NCBI GenBank assembly: GCA_038501625.1
Contig: JAZAYU010000010.1
Location: 6,841,380-6,905,379, forward strand
Direction of reading: 5' to 3'
DNA from: Corbicula japonica
Lineage: Eukaryota > Mollusca > Bivalvia > Venerida > Cyrenidae
Length of the DNA stretch: 64,000 bases
Shown: positions 35,390 through 47,443 of the stretch, piece by piece
Numbering within the stretch: position 1 is the first letter of the stretch
Layout: each line of letters opens with the position of its first letter
Notes under the pieces: generated by a model
The model's input: only the letters and a program-made list of their open reading frames with translations
The model's database searches: none
What the model was told of the DNA's origin: nothing
Translations under genes and position numbers: made by a program

Positions 35390-37560
35390 TGAGTAAATAT
35401 TATATATATGTTCTATAAGAATACAACAAACAATTGTTAGATTGTGCAGAATGGCTTTAAGATGTCGAGGTTTATAAAATCACTGATTAAATATTAGCGC
35501 AGAATGTTTACGGCCCCTACATAGCAGAAATAGCGATGATGTCAAACGCTGGTTTATTTGACATTTTAGGTCGATTCTCGTTCAGCTAACTACAATAGGT
35601 GATGACTTTAGAGGGCTGTTGATGCTGTTCACATTCAGTGCCAGAGGTATTTTGTGTACGACAGCGGTCGTTAGAATTCACCAATGATACAAAAATATTG
35701 TTGTTGTAAATTCTCATTCACAAGGTCTTTTTTAGCGTTTCGTGAAGTAATATTCTTCATTAATACTATCCCATGATACAGAGGTTGAAATTGAATCCCG
35801 ATTCTGTTTTATCTTGTCCGCTAGATTGAGTGCCTTCCGCACAACCAATCAACAAATAATCATTACGCAAAACAGTCAAATGCAACACGCGCCAAAGTTT
35901 TAAGATAAGAGAACGCTTCCTCGTGCGACTATATCATTTTCAACGTTGATCCATTGTTTTCATTGAAGTCATTTTTATTTAGTCAGAATAGAATTTTATC
36001 AATGGCTGTTATCTTACATGTAAATTTAATTTAAAATTAGGTATTGAAACAAGTGGATATTTGTTTTCTGTGTTAATGAATATTTAAATAGGAATAATGC
36101 GGAAATCGTTTTGGAATGCTTAACGGAAGGGTTAAATTATGGTTCATACTATAGACAGGTAATTCTTTACAATAGATTTTCATTAAGTGATTTCACTTGT
36201 CCTCATTGCACTTTAATTAAAAAAAAGAAAATTTTCAAAATCTTACTTAAGACAAAATTCATGTAAATAAAACTTTTTAAAAATAAATTGTATTAAAAGA
36301 TTTTTTAAAAATTACATTCATTATGAAATCTTAGATATGTAAAAAATCTTAGATATGTAAAAAGAAATAGCGAGATCTATGACCTTGATGAAAGACCAAT
36401 AATGACTGTAGAAAGCCCTACGAGTATAATTGGGTTTTCAACTTTTGAATGTTTTCATTTTGACAGTTTTGACGATAGAAATCTAAACAATAAAATTATT
36501 GCATCGACTACATTACAAAGCGACCCATAAAGCTATATCCGTCTGTTTGTGTCCGCCTGAGCTTTTCTGGAGTTGACTTAAAATCACGTGCCTCGATAGT
36601 GTATTTTCCTTAAATCGGCTATGTTTTGTGAATAGATGTGCCACTTGGACGTGTATGTAAGCGATACCGTCAATCGATAATCTCCTAGTTCTGTTATATC
36701 CTTCCTATTAGCAAGTTAGAAACATCTAAATTTGGCATATTTATGCGATAGCATAAATTTCTGTCGTTGTTTGAATCCATACATGCCAAATGCAAGTGAA
36801 GTAAAAGCACTTTTAGGTTATTGAATTCATCCAAAAATTTTCACTCGTTTGAACAAAAATGCTGAAAATCTAATACATTGCGTAACATGAGAACTAATTT
36901 ACATATTTCACCTTTTTATCATCAAAATTATTTTGTCTGTGCTGTGCGGCGGCCGATAAACGTCTCCCCGTATATTCAGTCAGATATCTGTTTCCTCTGT
37001 TGTCGGTTATTATCGTTATTGATTTTATAGTTTCAATTCGCTAAGCTTTCCGAATATTTGAAGTAGAAATGTATTTAATACATTTATTTGCTCTTGAACT
37101 TTAACAGCAGTGTTGCATTGCGAGCAATACATTTCATATCATATTGAAGTCTTATTGATTAGAAAGCTTAACGTTCATTCAGTCAACAGATCTCACATTG
37201 TGTCAAAGACTTTAATATCGTAAAGTTTAGTACAAAAATAAAAGCTAAATGAGAAAACCGAACATGGAAAGAATATGTGTTACAATAACCTACCTTAGCC
37301 CTCCAACTGCAAGGAAGAAAATAAATGGCAGTTGAAAATAATATTTAGGTATAGACATAGACCTGGGGTTACTTTATCAAGTGCATTTTCCTTTTATTAG
37401 GTCATTTTCCACTCAAATACATTGCAACTGTATATTTACTTTGCGTATTTACTTTGCGTCTGTTCAGTTTTGATCTGCGATTTACCTTAAAAGATCTTAA
37501 ATATCTGTCACAATGGAGACCATAAAATTGAATCCGGGAAAGATTTCTGCCCAACAACCT
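35390..37560. other. Gene-free stretch left of the foldback element
   Basis: AT-rich, no exon recognised. A fragment of SINE D body (GGCGGCCGATAAACGTCTCC, then CCGTATATTCAGTCAGA) lies at 36948-36985, and a 17 bp duplication (ATCTTAGATATGTAAAA) at 36328-36363. Confidence 0.5.
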
Positions 37561-37570
37561 CTAAGATAAT

Positions 37571-39130
37571 AGATGTGTGAAGTTAGCGGCCTGGCGGCCT
37601 AGCGGCCTGGCGGCCTAGCGGCCTGGCGGCGTGAAGTTAGCGGCCTGGCGGCCTAGCGGCCTGGCGGCGTGAAATGAGCGGCCTGGCGGCCTAGCGGCCT
37701 GGCGGCGTGAAGTTAGCGGCCTGGCGGCCTAGCGGCCTAAACTTAATATTTATCATAATTTATGTTTATCTTTTAAACGGCTTGAAATCGATTTTTACGG
37801 CATGCAATGTACATTTCAGGGATGATTAAGTGAAATATCAACAAAAACTAGCTTTGATTTTTTTCAAGTTTTCGAAGCCTGGCGGCCTAGCGGCCTGGCG
37901 GCCTGGCGGCCTAGCGGCCTGGAGGCCTAAACTTAAAATTTATCATAATTTGTGTTTATCTTAAAAATGTCTTGAAATCGATTTTTACAGCATGCAATGT
38001 ACATTTCAGGGATGATTAAGTGAAATATCAACAAAAACTAGCTTTGATTTTTTTTAAGTTTTCGAAGCCTGGCGGCCTGGCGGCCTAAACTTAAAATTTA
38101 TCATAATTTATGTTTATCTTAAAAATGTCTTGAAATCGATTTTTAAAGCATGCAATGTACATTTCAGGGATGATTAAGTGAAATATCAACAAAAACTAGC
38201 TTTGATTTTTTTCAAGTTTTCGAAGCCTGGCGGCCTAGCGGCCTGGCGGCCTGGCGGCCTGGCGGCCTAGCGGCCTGGCGGCCTAAACTTAAAATTTATC
38301 ATAATTTATGTTTATCTTAAAAATGTCTTGAAATCGATTTTTACAGCATGCAATGTACATTTCAGGGATGATTAAGTGAAATATCAACAAAAACTAGCTT
38401 TGATTTTTTTTAAGTTTTCGAAGCCTGGCGGCCTGGCGGCCTAAACTTAAAATTTATCATAATTTATGTTTATCTTAAAAATGTCTTGAAATCGATTTTT
38501 AAAGCATGCAATGTACATTTCAGGGATGATTAAGTGAAATATCAACAAAAACTAGCTTTGATTTTTTTTAAGTTTTCGAAGCCTGGCGGCCTGGCGGCCT
38601 AGCGGCCTGGCGGCCTAAACTTGAAATTTATCATAATTTGTGTTTATCTTAAAAATGTCTTAAAATCGATTTTTACGACATGCAATGTACATTTCAGGGA
38701 TGATTAAGTGAAATATCAACAAAAACTAGCTTTGTTTTTTTTTAAGTTTTCGAAGCCTGGCGGCCTAGCGGCCTAAACTTAATATTTATCATAATTTATG
38801 TTTATGTTTGAAATGGCTTGAAATCGATTTTTACAGCATGCAATGTACATTTCAGGGATGATTAAGTAAAATATCAACAAAAACTAGCTTAGATTTTTTT
38901 TTAAGTTTTCGAAGCCTGGCGGCCTAGCGGCCTGGCGGCCTAGCGGCCTAGCGGCCTGGCGGTCTAGCGGCCTAGCGGCCTAAACTTAATATTTATCATA
39001 ATATATGTTTATCTTTAAAACGGCTTGAAATCGATTTTTACAGCATGCAATGTACATTTCAGGGATGATTAAGTAAAATATCAACAAAAACTAGGTTTGA
39101 ATTTTTTTAAGTTTTCAAAGCCTGGCGGCC
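37571..39130 (+). repeat. Left arm of the foldback element: octamer arrays plus 140 bp spacers
   Basis: Octamers GCGGCCTA and GCGGCCTG in variable order, first with three GCGTGAAGTTAGCGG-type joints, then separated by spacers beginning AAACTTAA near 37739, 37929, 38087, 38285, 38443, 38617, 38774 and 38982. Each spacer ends AAGTTTTCGAAGCCTGGCGG or close to it. Confidence 0.92.
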
Positions 39131-40860
39131 TAGCAATAACGAGATCTTAATATTGTTCTAGAGGCCTGAGGAAATTCAACTAAAGCGATGCAAATAAATA
39201 AAAAAAAACGTGGGGCTTGAAACCGAGTCTAGTCTCGATTTCTGATTTTTCTTTTATTTCAAATAGGTACAGATCACTATGGTAGGCATACATTTTTGCG
39301 AGGGTTGAAATTCTGGTTCCAACCATGTATGAATTGTTTGGCCAGATAAGAAGACTGTACAGATCCGAACCTCCGTCATTGCGATTATATGCAGAATATG
39401 TATTTGTCTTTTTGTTAAACGTTACATCGTCCTAAATCTCCACCATTTTATGAACAGTTTTTATGTTTTATATACCATTTTAATCGCAAGAACGAGATCT
39501 TAAAATTATTCAGCATGCCGGAAGAGATCGCACCAAAGCAATCCAGGTTAAAGCGAAAGAAGGAAGGTTTTAATCCGAGGTTGGTCTCGGTTTCTGATAT
39601 ATTTTTTTCTTTAAAATAGGGACATATCGTAAAGATAAACATACATATTTTCGAAGGTTTAAATTCCGGTTCCAACCATGAATGGATTGTTTGGCTAGTT
39701 TAGAAGACTGTCCAGATCCGAGCCTCCGTAATTGCGATTATATGCAGAAAATGGCATTTTTTCTCTGGGTAAACATTACGTCGTCCTAAATCTCCGCCAT
39801 TTCATAAACAGTTGTCATGTTTTAAATACCATTTTACTCGCAATAAAGAAATCTGAAAATTATTCTACAGGACTGAAGAGACCGCACTAATTCAAACCAG
39901 GTTAAAGCGAAAGAAGTAGGGCTCGAATCCGAGGCTGGTCTCGGTTTCTGATATTTATTTCATGGAAAGAGTGACATATCGTAACGGTAAACATACATGT
40001 TTGTGAGGGTTTAAATTCTGGTTCCAACCATATATAGATTGTTTGTACAGCTTAGAAGACAGTACAAATCTGTGCCTCCGTAATTGCGATTATGTGCAGA
40101 ATATGGATTTGTTCTATTGTTAAACGTTACGTCGTCCTAAATCTCCACCATTTTATGAACAGTTTTTATGTTTTATATACCATTTTAATCGCCAGAACGA
40201 GATCTTAAAATTATTCAGCATGCCGGAAGAGATCGCACCAAAGCAATCCAGGTTAAAGCGAAAGAAGGACTTTAATCCGAGGTTGGTCTCGGTTACTGGT
40301 ATCTTTTGTCTTTAAAATTTGGACATATCGTAAAGGCAAACATACATATTTTCGAAGGTTTAAATTCCGGTTCCAACCATGTATAGATTGTTTGGCCAGC
40401 TTTGAAGACTGTACAGATCCGAGCCTCCGTAATTCCGGGTATATGCAGAATATGGCATTCTTTGTATAAGTAAACATTACGTCGTCCTAAATCTCCGCCA
40501 GTTGATGAACAGTTTTCATGTTTTATATACCATTTTACTCGCAACAAAAGAGATCTGAAAATTATTCTACATACCAGAAGAGACAGCAACAAAGAAATCC
40601 AGGTTAAAGCGAAAGACGTAAGGCACCAATCCGAGGCTGGTCTCGGTTTCGGATATTTATTTCATTAAAAGAGGGACATATCTTAAATGTAAACATATAT
40701 GTTTGCGAGGGTTTAAATTCTGATTCCATGTATAGATTGTTTGACAAGCTTAGAAGACTGTACAGATCCGAGCCTCCGTAATTGCGGTTATATGCAGAAT
40801 ATGGATTTGTTCTATCGTCAAACATTACGCAGAATGCACTGCTGGACATTCAAAACATGC
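39131..40860. repeat. 352 bp tandem repeat in the centre of the foldback element
   Basis: AACGAGATCTTAA-type words recur near 39137, 39491, 39843, 40195 and 40545, a period of about 352 bp. Other shared words are GGTTCCAACCATGTAT, AGACTGTACAGATCCGAGCC and ACGTCGTCCTAAATCTCC. The short - strand frames here are repeats of one another and probably non-coding. Confidence 0.88.
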
Positions 40861-40879
40861 ATAAAATCGAATTTCAAAG

Positions 40880-42018
40880 AATCAAGGAGGCCGCCAGGCT
40901 TCGAAAACTTAAAAAAAATCAAAGCTAGTTTTTGTTGATATTTTACTTAATCATCCCTGAAATGTACATTGCATGCTGTAAAAGTCGATTTCAAGCCGTT
41001 TTAAAGATAAACATAAATTATGATAAATATTAAGTTTAGGCCGCTAGGCCGCTAGGCCGCCAGGCCGCCAGGCCGCTAGGCCGCCAGGCTTCGAAAACTT
41101 AAAAAAAATCAAAGCTAGTTTTTGTTGATATTTTACTTAATCATCCCTGAAATGTACATTGCATGCTGTAAAAATCGATTTCAAGCCGTTTCAAACATAA
41201 ACATAAATTATGATAAATATTAAGTTTAGGCCGCCAGGCCGCTAGGCCGCTAGGCCGCCAGGCCGCTAGGCCGCCAGGCTTCGAAAACTTAAAAAAAATC
41301 AAAGCTAGTTTTTGTTGATATTTTACTTAATCATCCCTGAAATGTACATTGCATGCTGTAAAAATCCATTTCAAGCCTTTTTAAAGATAAATATAAATTA
41401 TGATAAATATTAAGTTTAGGCCGCTAGGCCGCTAGGCCGCCAGGCCGCCAGGCCGCTTGGCCGCCAGGCTTCGAAAACTTAAAAAAAATTCAAAGCTAGT
41501 TTTTGTTGATATTTTACTTCATCATCCCTGAAATGTACATTGCATGCTGTAAAATCGATTTCAAGCCGTTTTAAATATAAACATAAATTATGATAAATAT
41601 TAAGTTTAGGCCGCCAGGCTTCGAAAAGTTAAACAATCAAACTTAGTTCTTTATCATCAACTGAAATGTAATTTACAAAGAGTACATGGAAGTGAATGTA
41701 CGAATAGATTCCGAGTCGTCTCTGCAGATAAGCTAGAACTTTGATTTAAAAAATAAAAGCTAAATCATGTCGATAACTTTCTAATACACCCCTGCAATTT
41801 ACATTATATCTGTAAAAATAGATTTCAATCAGTTTTTAAGATCAACGTTAATTGCGATAAATTCAGCCATCTTCACGCCGCTAGGCCGCTAGGCCGCTAA
41901 CTTCACGCCGCTAGGCCGCCAGGCCGCTAACTTCACGCCGCCAGGCCGCTAGGCCGCCAGGCCGCTAACTTCACGCCGCCAGGCCGCTAGGCCGCCAGGC
42001 CGCTAACTTCACACATCT
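40880..42018 (-). repeat. Right arm of the foldback element
   Basis: The inverse of the left-arm components: AGGCCGCTAGGCCGCCAGG runs, four spacers ending TAAGTTTAGG near 41031, 41221, 41411 and 41601, one diverged spacer (41630-41870), then four TAACTTCACGCCG joints before the terminus. Confidence 0.92.
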
Positions 42019-42060
42019 TAAGATAATTAGCTTTGGACAACTGAAATGTGCCACATTTAT

Positions 42061-42062
<2 letters not shown>

Positions 42063-42115
<53 letters not shown>
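42063..42115. repeat. (AG)n microsatellite
   Basis: About 26 AG units, beginning 36 bp after the right target duplication of the foldback element. Confidence 0.97.
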
Positions 42116-42119
<4 letters not shown>

Positions 42120-42321
42120 AATAACAATAAAACTTTATTTGTATCTAAACAAAACTTATGCCTTTGGCTATTGCACAGTGAAATATTTGTTTACCAAATA
42201 TTTTATGCACAAAACGCATTTATTTTATGCGAGTGCTTGTATACGTTACGGCTGGATGTTCTTTCTTGAGAGTTGTAAATAAACCTGACGGGTTCGAATC
42301 AAGACTTATGTAACTTGCTTT

Positions 42322-42392
42322 TATAGCACGTACTGGTTAAGTGGATGCTGACATGCTTTAATACTGGAGGTTCGAACCCCAGACTGTTGAGA
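42322..42392 (+). repeat. tRNA-like fragment
   Basis: TACTGGTTAAGTGGATGC resembles an A box and GAGGTTCGAACCCCAGAC a B box. There is no convincing acceptor stem, so this is a SINE head or tRNA relic. Confidence 0.4.
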
Positions 42393-42696
42393 CAAGGATT
42401 TCTTCGCAGCAATACAGCTGCCCTATTTACCCACCTTACTTATGCGCATAACTAATTAATGACAAACAATTATATGATGGGATAAGACCGCGATATTTTA
42501 TTTCAAAATAGAAAGTTAAACATGGCACAAACAAAACACATATGATAATGATTTTATATAATGATTTTATATAAATATAAGGGGAAACTGAATCCCACAA
42601 AGATTGTATTTGGTGTAATTTTTCTGTTTTCAAATAATGTGCCATGCCTGAAATGCACATTCTGTGTGTTGAAGGGCACGAAACTGTATACAACGT

Positions 42697-43150
42697 AGGG
42701 AGTTCGCCAACGAGTTACCTCCCTATAAAATATAGGTGTTTTGTTGTTGTTGTTATTGTTTTTGCAATGTTCAACGTCTGCTGTATCTCAGCTAAGATGC
42801 AAAGTGATACAGAAGAAAGGGAAACCAGAAACCAGCCAAAATGCAGAGTAATCCAATTCCTCCCTCTTGGGTGAACATTACTTTCTTTTCTTCTGTGTAA
42901 GGCTAAGGTTACACAATCTTTGTTAATCAAAATTAAGTATTCTTGATCAAAGAAAAAATGCAAATTACGAAGGGAGTTCGCCAACGAGTAACCTCCCTTT
43001 AAATTGATCACCGCTGTTATTTTGTAATGTTCATCATCGGCCGTATCCCAGCGAAGATGCAAAGCGATACAGAAGGTAGAGGAACCGAGTACCAGCTAAA
43101 GTGCAAAGTAATCAGATTCCTCCATCTTGGATGAACATTACATTTTTATA
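42697..43150. repeat. Two tandem units of about 274 bp
   Basis: AGGGAGTTCGCCAACGAG starts units at 42697 and 42971. Both continue with CAATGTTCA/TAATGTTCA, GATGCAAAG(T/C)GATACAGAAG, CAATTCCTCC/CAGATTCCTCC and TGAACATTAC. Confidence 0.85.
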
Positions 43151-43159
43151 TAAATATGA

Positions 43160-45990
43160 GGATAAGGATACACAATATACTTCCTTATGTATTTATTTTA
43201 GCCTTATATTTATAGTACGTTATCGACAAACTAGACAGTCATGTGACGAAAAGTACGTTAAATGTAGTTTTCAGCAGAATTTTAACCAGAAAACGTTGAT
43301 AAACCTTGATAAATTTTTTTATAAATGTTGATAATCGAACAAATATTTTATTTTCCCGCATTTGCCATTAATTCATTCTTTGTTATAAAACGACATATCA
43401 CCTGACTGTCTTAACCAAAATCAGTTATAGTTTACAGCATTACATTAGTGTATTTAATGTTTTGTTTTTGTTTTGCAATATCTAGATTTTAACGAAAGAA
43501 ATAATTTTCCGGATATAAGTGCACAATGAATGAGATAGTGTGTATCCTTATGCTATTTGGTAATAGATTATAGGTATATGTTTCACACAGTTTGTGCAAC
43601 GAATATCGCGACATTGAATGTAATTGTTGATCAATATAAATGTCTGTCAGTTAAACGTTTCTAGTCTAACAACAAATTTTTGGAATGCTTTAGCATTACG
43701 ATTTGTGTTGCACGTCATTTAATATCTAATGTTCGTGTTTGTTTAATCAAGTTTCATCAGTTGGGTCTGGCTTCACACAAGCAGATACTGTCCATGTTAT
43801 TGCAGATTGTTGGGATCGACTGGGGTTTGATTTCACCCTGGCAAATCATGCCCCCGTTGTTGCAGTTGTTTGTTTTCATTTTATCTGAGGATCGGTGAAT
43901 CATGTCCACGTTAATGCGGATTGTCTGGTTCCTGTACGTGACTTGTTACTGCACATATATATGCCTGAAAGATAAATTCTAGCAGCAGAACATGTGGATC
44001 ACGACTACAGAACTTTACATATTTATAGTACTTTAATATTATCGTACAGGTCATGATGCGCGTTCGTAAGCTGTTATTGTTTTCCTTATAAATATGGGTG
44101 GGAGGGAGGGAAGATGACAAATTTTCTCTCGATGTTGACTCCACGAAATCCAGCAAGAAAATGAACGACCACGTGTTGGGGTTTGCAAAGTGAGATATTG
44201 TGTAAAATATCGTAGTCGTCTTCACATGCTATTGTTTGGTGGCTTACAGCAGACCTTGACACAGTGAAATGCACTTGCAAAAATAAACGGCATTTATTTG
44301 TTTTAAGGACAACATAAATGCAGATATCATTACATATGTGAAAGTATCCCTGAACAAGTAATTGGAGTTAATAGTCGTTATATTATAAAAAAATATATAT
44401 TATCTCAGTTATTAATGACATCATAATCGCGGAAAACACCTAAAGAGTAGACTCCTTTTACGAATAATAGTATCAACCGGAAACGTACGAATCGGCGTTC
44501 GGAAAAAAACGAATTAGTGACGGCATAAGTCGATGTTTGGCGGAAATATTACAGTTCTAAAACCTTAATGGTTTCCTTTTTATTGAATACATTAAATTTT
44601 CATATTATTTTAGGTCAGGCCATGCATTTTGGGGGGAGATAAGTATAAACCGAATATGTTTTAAATAACATTCGATACTCGGGCCTAAAAAGCAGTCTGT
44701 AATTTATCTATTAAACAAAATTAATGCAAGCACAACTTCGTGAAATTTTACAAAATTTAATATATAAACTCAGTTTTCATTTGAATAGAACGATAATGAT
44801 GTTTACGGTATTCTTTTCAAGACATATAGCATTATCTCAGTTTGTGCCAAGATCAATGTAAAGTTAATTACCAGTATTTTAGTATCATTTTTTTAAAAGA
44901 AATTTGACAAAAACGCATATGATTTGTTGACACGTAATTAAAAATGATGTATATTTAGTATAAAATATGTCTATAGTGGTAGGTCACTGGTTAACATTAA
45001 ATAAATCTGTAAGCTCTCATGACATGAACTGATTTAAGCCAATGAAGTAATTCGAACCCCACTCGAGGCGTTGAATTATATTTACTTTTTCATTTCTCCA
45101 GTTCAACATCGATTTTATAATTATTTTTGGATAAGCTGTGAGACACAGAAAAATGTCTCTGTTTAAGTAAGAAACATTGTTCTTACAGCAGACATCGATG
45201 AGTTTAATGATTTCTTATTGATCGGGTTGATCGGTTTGTCAACAAAATAAAATTAAGACACATTTATTTAAAGCTTATAATATTTTGCTGATTGACAAAT
45301 TTCAATCAACTGGCTTGTCATGTGACAGCCTTGTGATCGATTACGGACCTTACTTTTTAGAGATTGTTATTCAATATCTGCGTTCACGTTATACGCGACT
45401 TTCAATGGTTGTTGTAGCTGAATTTATTCTGAAGGTGACAAAGGAAGCAATAATTGCTGCAATTATTTAACCGATAACAATTATGACATGTTCGACAAAG
45501 TAAAAACCATTGTATTTGAGATTTAACTTTATTAAAAAATATTTAAATAGTTTGGTAAGTAAGGATTTTTCTTTCAAGTGTTACTCAAAGAAAACAATTT
45601 GTTTACTTAGTAATTTGTATTTTTGTATGATTTGAATGTGTTTGTTCAATGGAAATTTCAAACAGATGTACTGAAATAATGTGAAATAATTCATGTAAGT
45701 GTTTGTTTATAAACATGATAAATGTAATTTTCTTCATTTTGCTAGAAAATTCTCAAATATATGATATATTTCCTTTCGGCAATAGTAACGGTAGAACAGT
45801 CAAACACTAATGTTTAAATTCAAAGCGCTGCTAATGAAGAGATCGCCGTGTTTAAAGAGGTTTGTTAAACGTCCAAACAATATTATAAATGAAGTCAGTG
45901 AAATAAGAACATACAACTGACTACCTATCTCATTTGTGTAAGTGATTAACAGAGAAAACATATAGAGGATATTTGTTTTTACAAGTGTAA
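43160..45990. other. Gene-free stretch
   Basis: AT-rich; short frames at 43680-43898 and 43911-44225 have no recognisable content. No RNA gene or exon supported. Confidence 0.5.
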
Positions 45991-45997
45991 GATAGAA

Positions 45998-46100
45998 ATA
46001 TATATCACCGAGTGAGCCCCGGAATTAGTATTTTCACGAGTGGCGAAGCCACGAGTTAAAATACATTATTCCGGGGTTCACGAGTGAAATATATTTCAAT
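45998..46100. repeat. Palindromic short repeat
   Basis: GAGCCCCGGAATTAGTATTT and its near-inverse AAATACATTATTCCGGGG face each other around GTGGCGAAGCCAC. CACGAG is repeated on both sides. Confidence 0.75.
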
Positions 46101-46104
46101 CTTT

Positions 46105-47440
46105 CACTGGTAAAAACACATTTTCTTTTTATTTTATTCTTTTAGAGCGAAATTAGCCTGCCTGGATTTGACATAAAAGTTGCAAGAAAAAGCGCCAAAA
46201 CCGCATGCTTATGACTTGACGTCATGACGTCAAAATATACAAATTTGAGCCTGTTTTCTAAACGTTGTCATTTGATATGTTGTTTGCGTTTGAGTACCAA
46301 CGTGACAATATCAGTGAAAATAAAAATGATATTCCAATGTTTGAAAACAGTGAAATACGACTTTTATTTCACAGGGAATATTCTATACTTCACTAAAAAG
46401 CATAAAATAATATATTTTATTTTATTTTAAATTAACATTTTTAAGTGTTTTCTTATAATTGAAAAAAGTGAACACTGAACAATTAAATAGATATTCGCGT
46501 AAACCAGCAAAGGCGAAAATAATAATAGGCCTACACGGTTAAAAATCGACTGTTCAGGAACGAAGGAATTATACGATCATGGTAAAATGTCTGTGATCAC
46601 TCTAAATAATATAGATTTATTACCAAAAATTCAAGTTAGAGAGACCCTTACTATGTTAACAAGTATTTCCTTTTTAGAACGAGTGACATTGTTTTAAACC
46701 GTAAACAGTTACATTATATGATTGTAATGATTTATTTTGCATTGCATTTCATTAAACAGGAAAACCTTGCGCATGAATAATTCTTAATCTGGATGGCAAT
46801 TACTTTTGGTTATAAGCGAAAGGAACACAAACTTCAAGACATTCCACTGCATGAAGGCCCATTAATACATTCTTATCGGTACTAGTTTTTGACAATATGT
46901 AAAAAATCGCTGGTTTAAATCAGATATTAATAGCCATAAAATCAACCTTTTTAGCAATAAAAGATAATTACAACCATCTTTTAATATATTCATATACTTC
47001 AAGGATGTATTTAACAAAGTTATCATTAAACTTAATGGGTTTTTGAATGAATTTTGTTAAAAAAGCAATCAAAATATTTTCATATTTGTCGTGTTTGGTG
47101 GCTTTTAACATTCCCTTTCCATCTATTTTTTTAATTTAATGATATTTTTATTAGTCCTTTAGAAGAAATAGCATACAGAAGTACTAATACATTGATATAC
47201 TGGTTAATCGCTAACCTCTATATAGATAGCTAGAAAATGACTAGTGTGTACTTATCCTTACCAGTGATCAAGCTTACAGAATAAAGACATGTTGTATAAC
47301 TATTTTACATTAAGGTTCGGTACGAGTTAACGCTAAGATGTTTATTTTGATACCAGTAAGATATACAATTAACCAATATCGAAATAGATCTACACCGATC
47401 ATCATAAAATTGTAATTTTTCCGCACTGAGTCGGTGTACA
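46105..47440. other. Gene-free stretch
   Basis: AT-rich, no exon recognised. A partial repeat A copy (CAAAATATTTTCATATTTGTCG, then GGTGGCTTTTAACATTCCC) lies at 47068-47140. Confidence 0.5.
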
Positions 47441-47443
47441 CTC

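Larger units (their letters stand above)
37571..42018. mobile_element. Foldback (FB/MULE-like) element with tandem-repeat inverted arms
   Basis: The 4448 bp element is bounded by exact 9 bp direct repeats TAAGATAAT (37562-37570 and 42019-42027). Its termini are exact inverses (AGATGTGTGAAGTTAGCGGC on the left, the complement on the right). The left arm (37571-39130) alternates GCGGCCTA/GCGGCCTG octamer runs with eight copies of a spacer of about 140 bp. The right arm (40880-42018) has the same components inverted, with four good spacers and one diverged. The middle (39131-40860) holds about five units of a 352 bp tandem repeat. No transposase frame is present, so it would depend on an enzyme supplied in trans. 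Nine-base target duplications and repeat-built inverted arms are known from Drosophila FB elements and some Mutator-like elements; assignment to that group is inference. Confidence 0.85.

Noticed and set aside
39448..40592. Several - frames of 74-99 codons with the words FKPSKICMF and RNRDQPRI
   Set aside because: These are the same frame repeated in each 352 bp satellite unit, with differing lengths and breaks; no evidence of coding.
37571..42018. CRISPR-like look of regularly spaced repeats
   Set aside because: Spacers are near-identical, the arms are inverted copies and the context is eukaryotic; it is a transposon arm, not a CRISPR array.
42046..42282. + frame rich in Arg-Glu dipeptides
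   Set aside because: The dipeptides are the translation of the (AG)n microsatellite.
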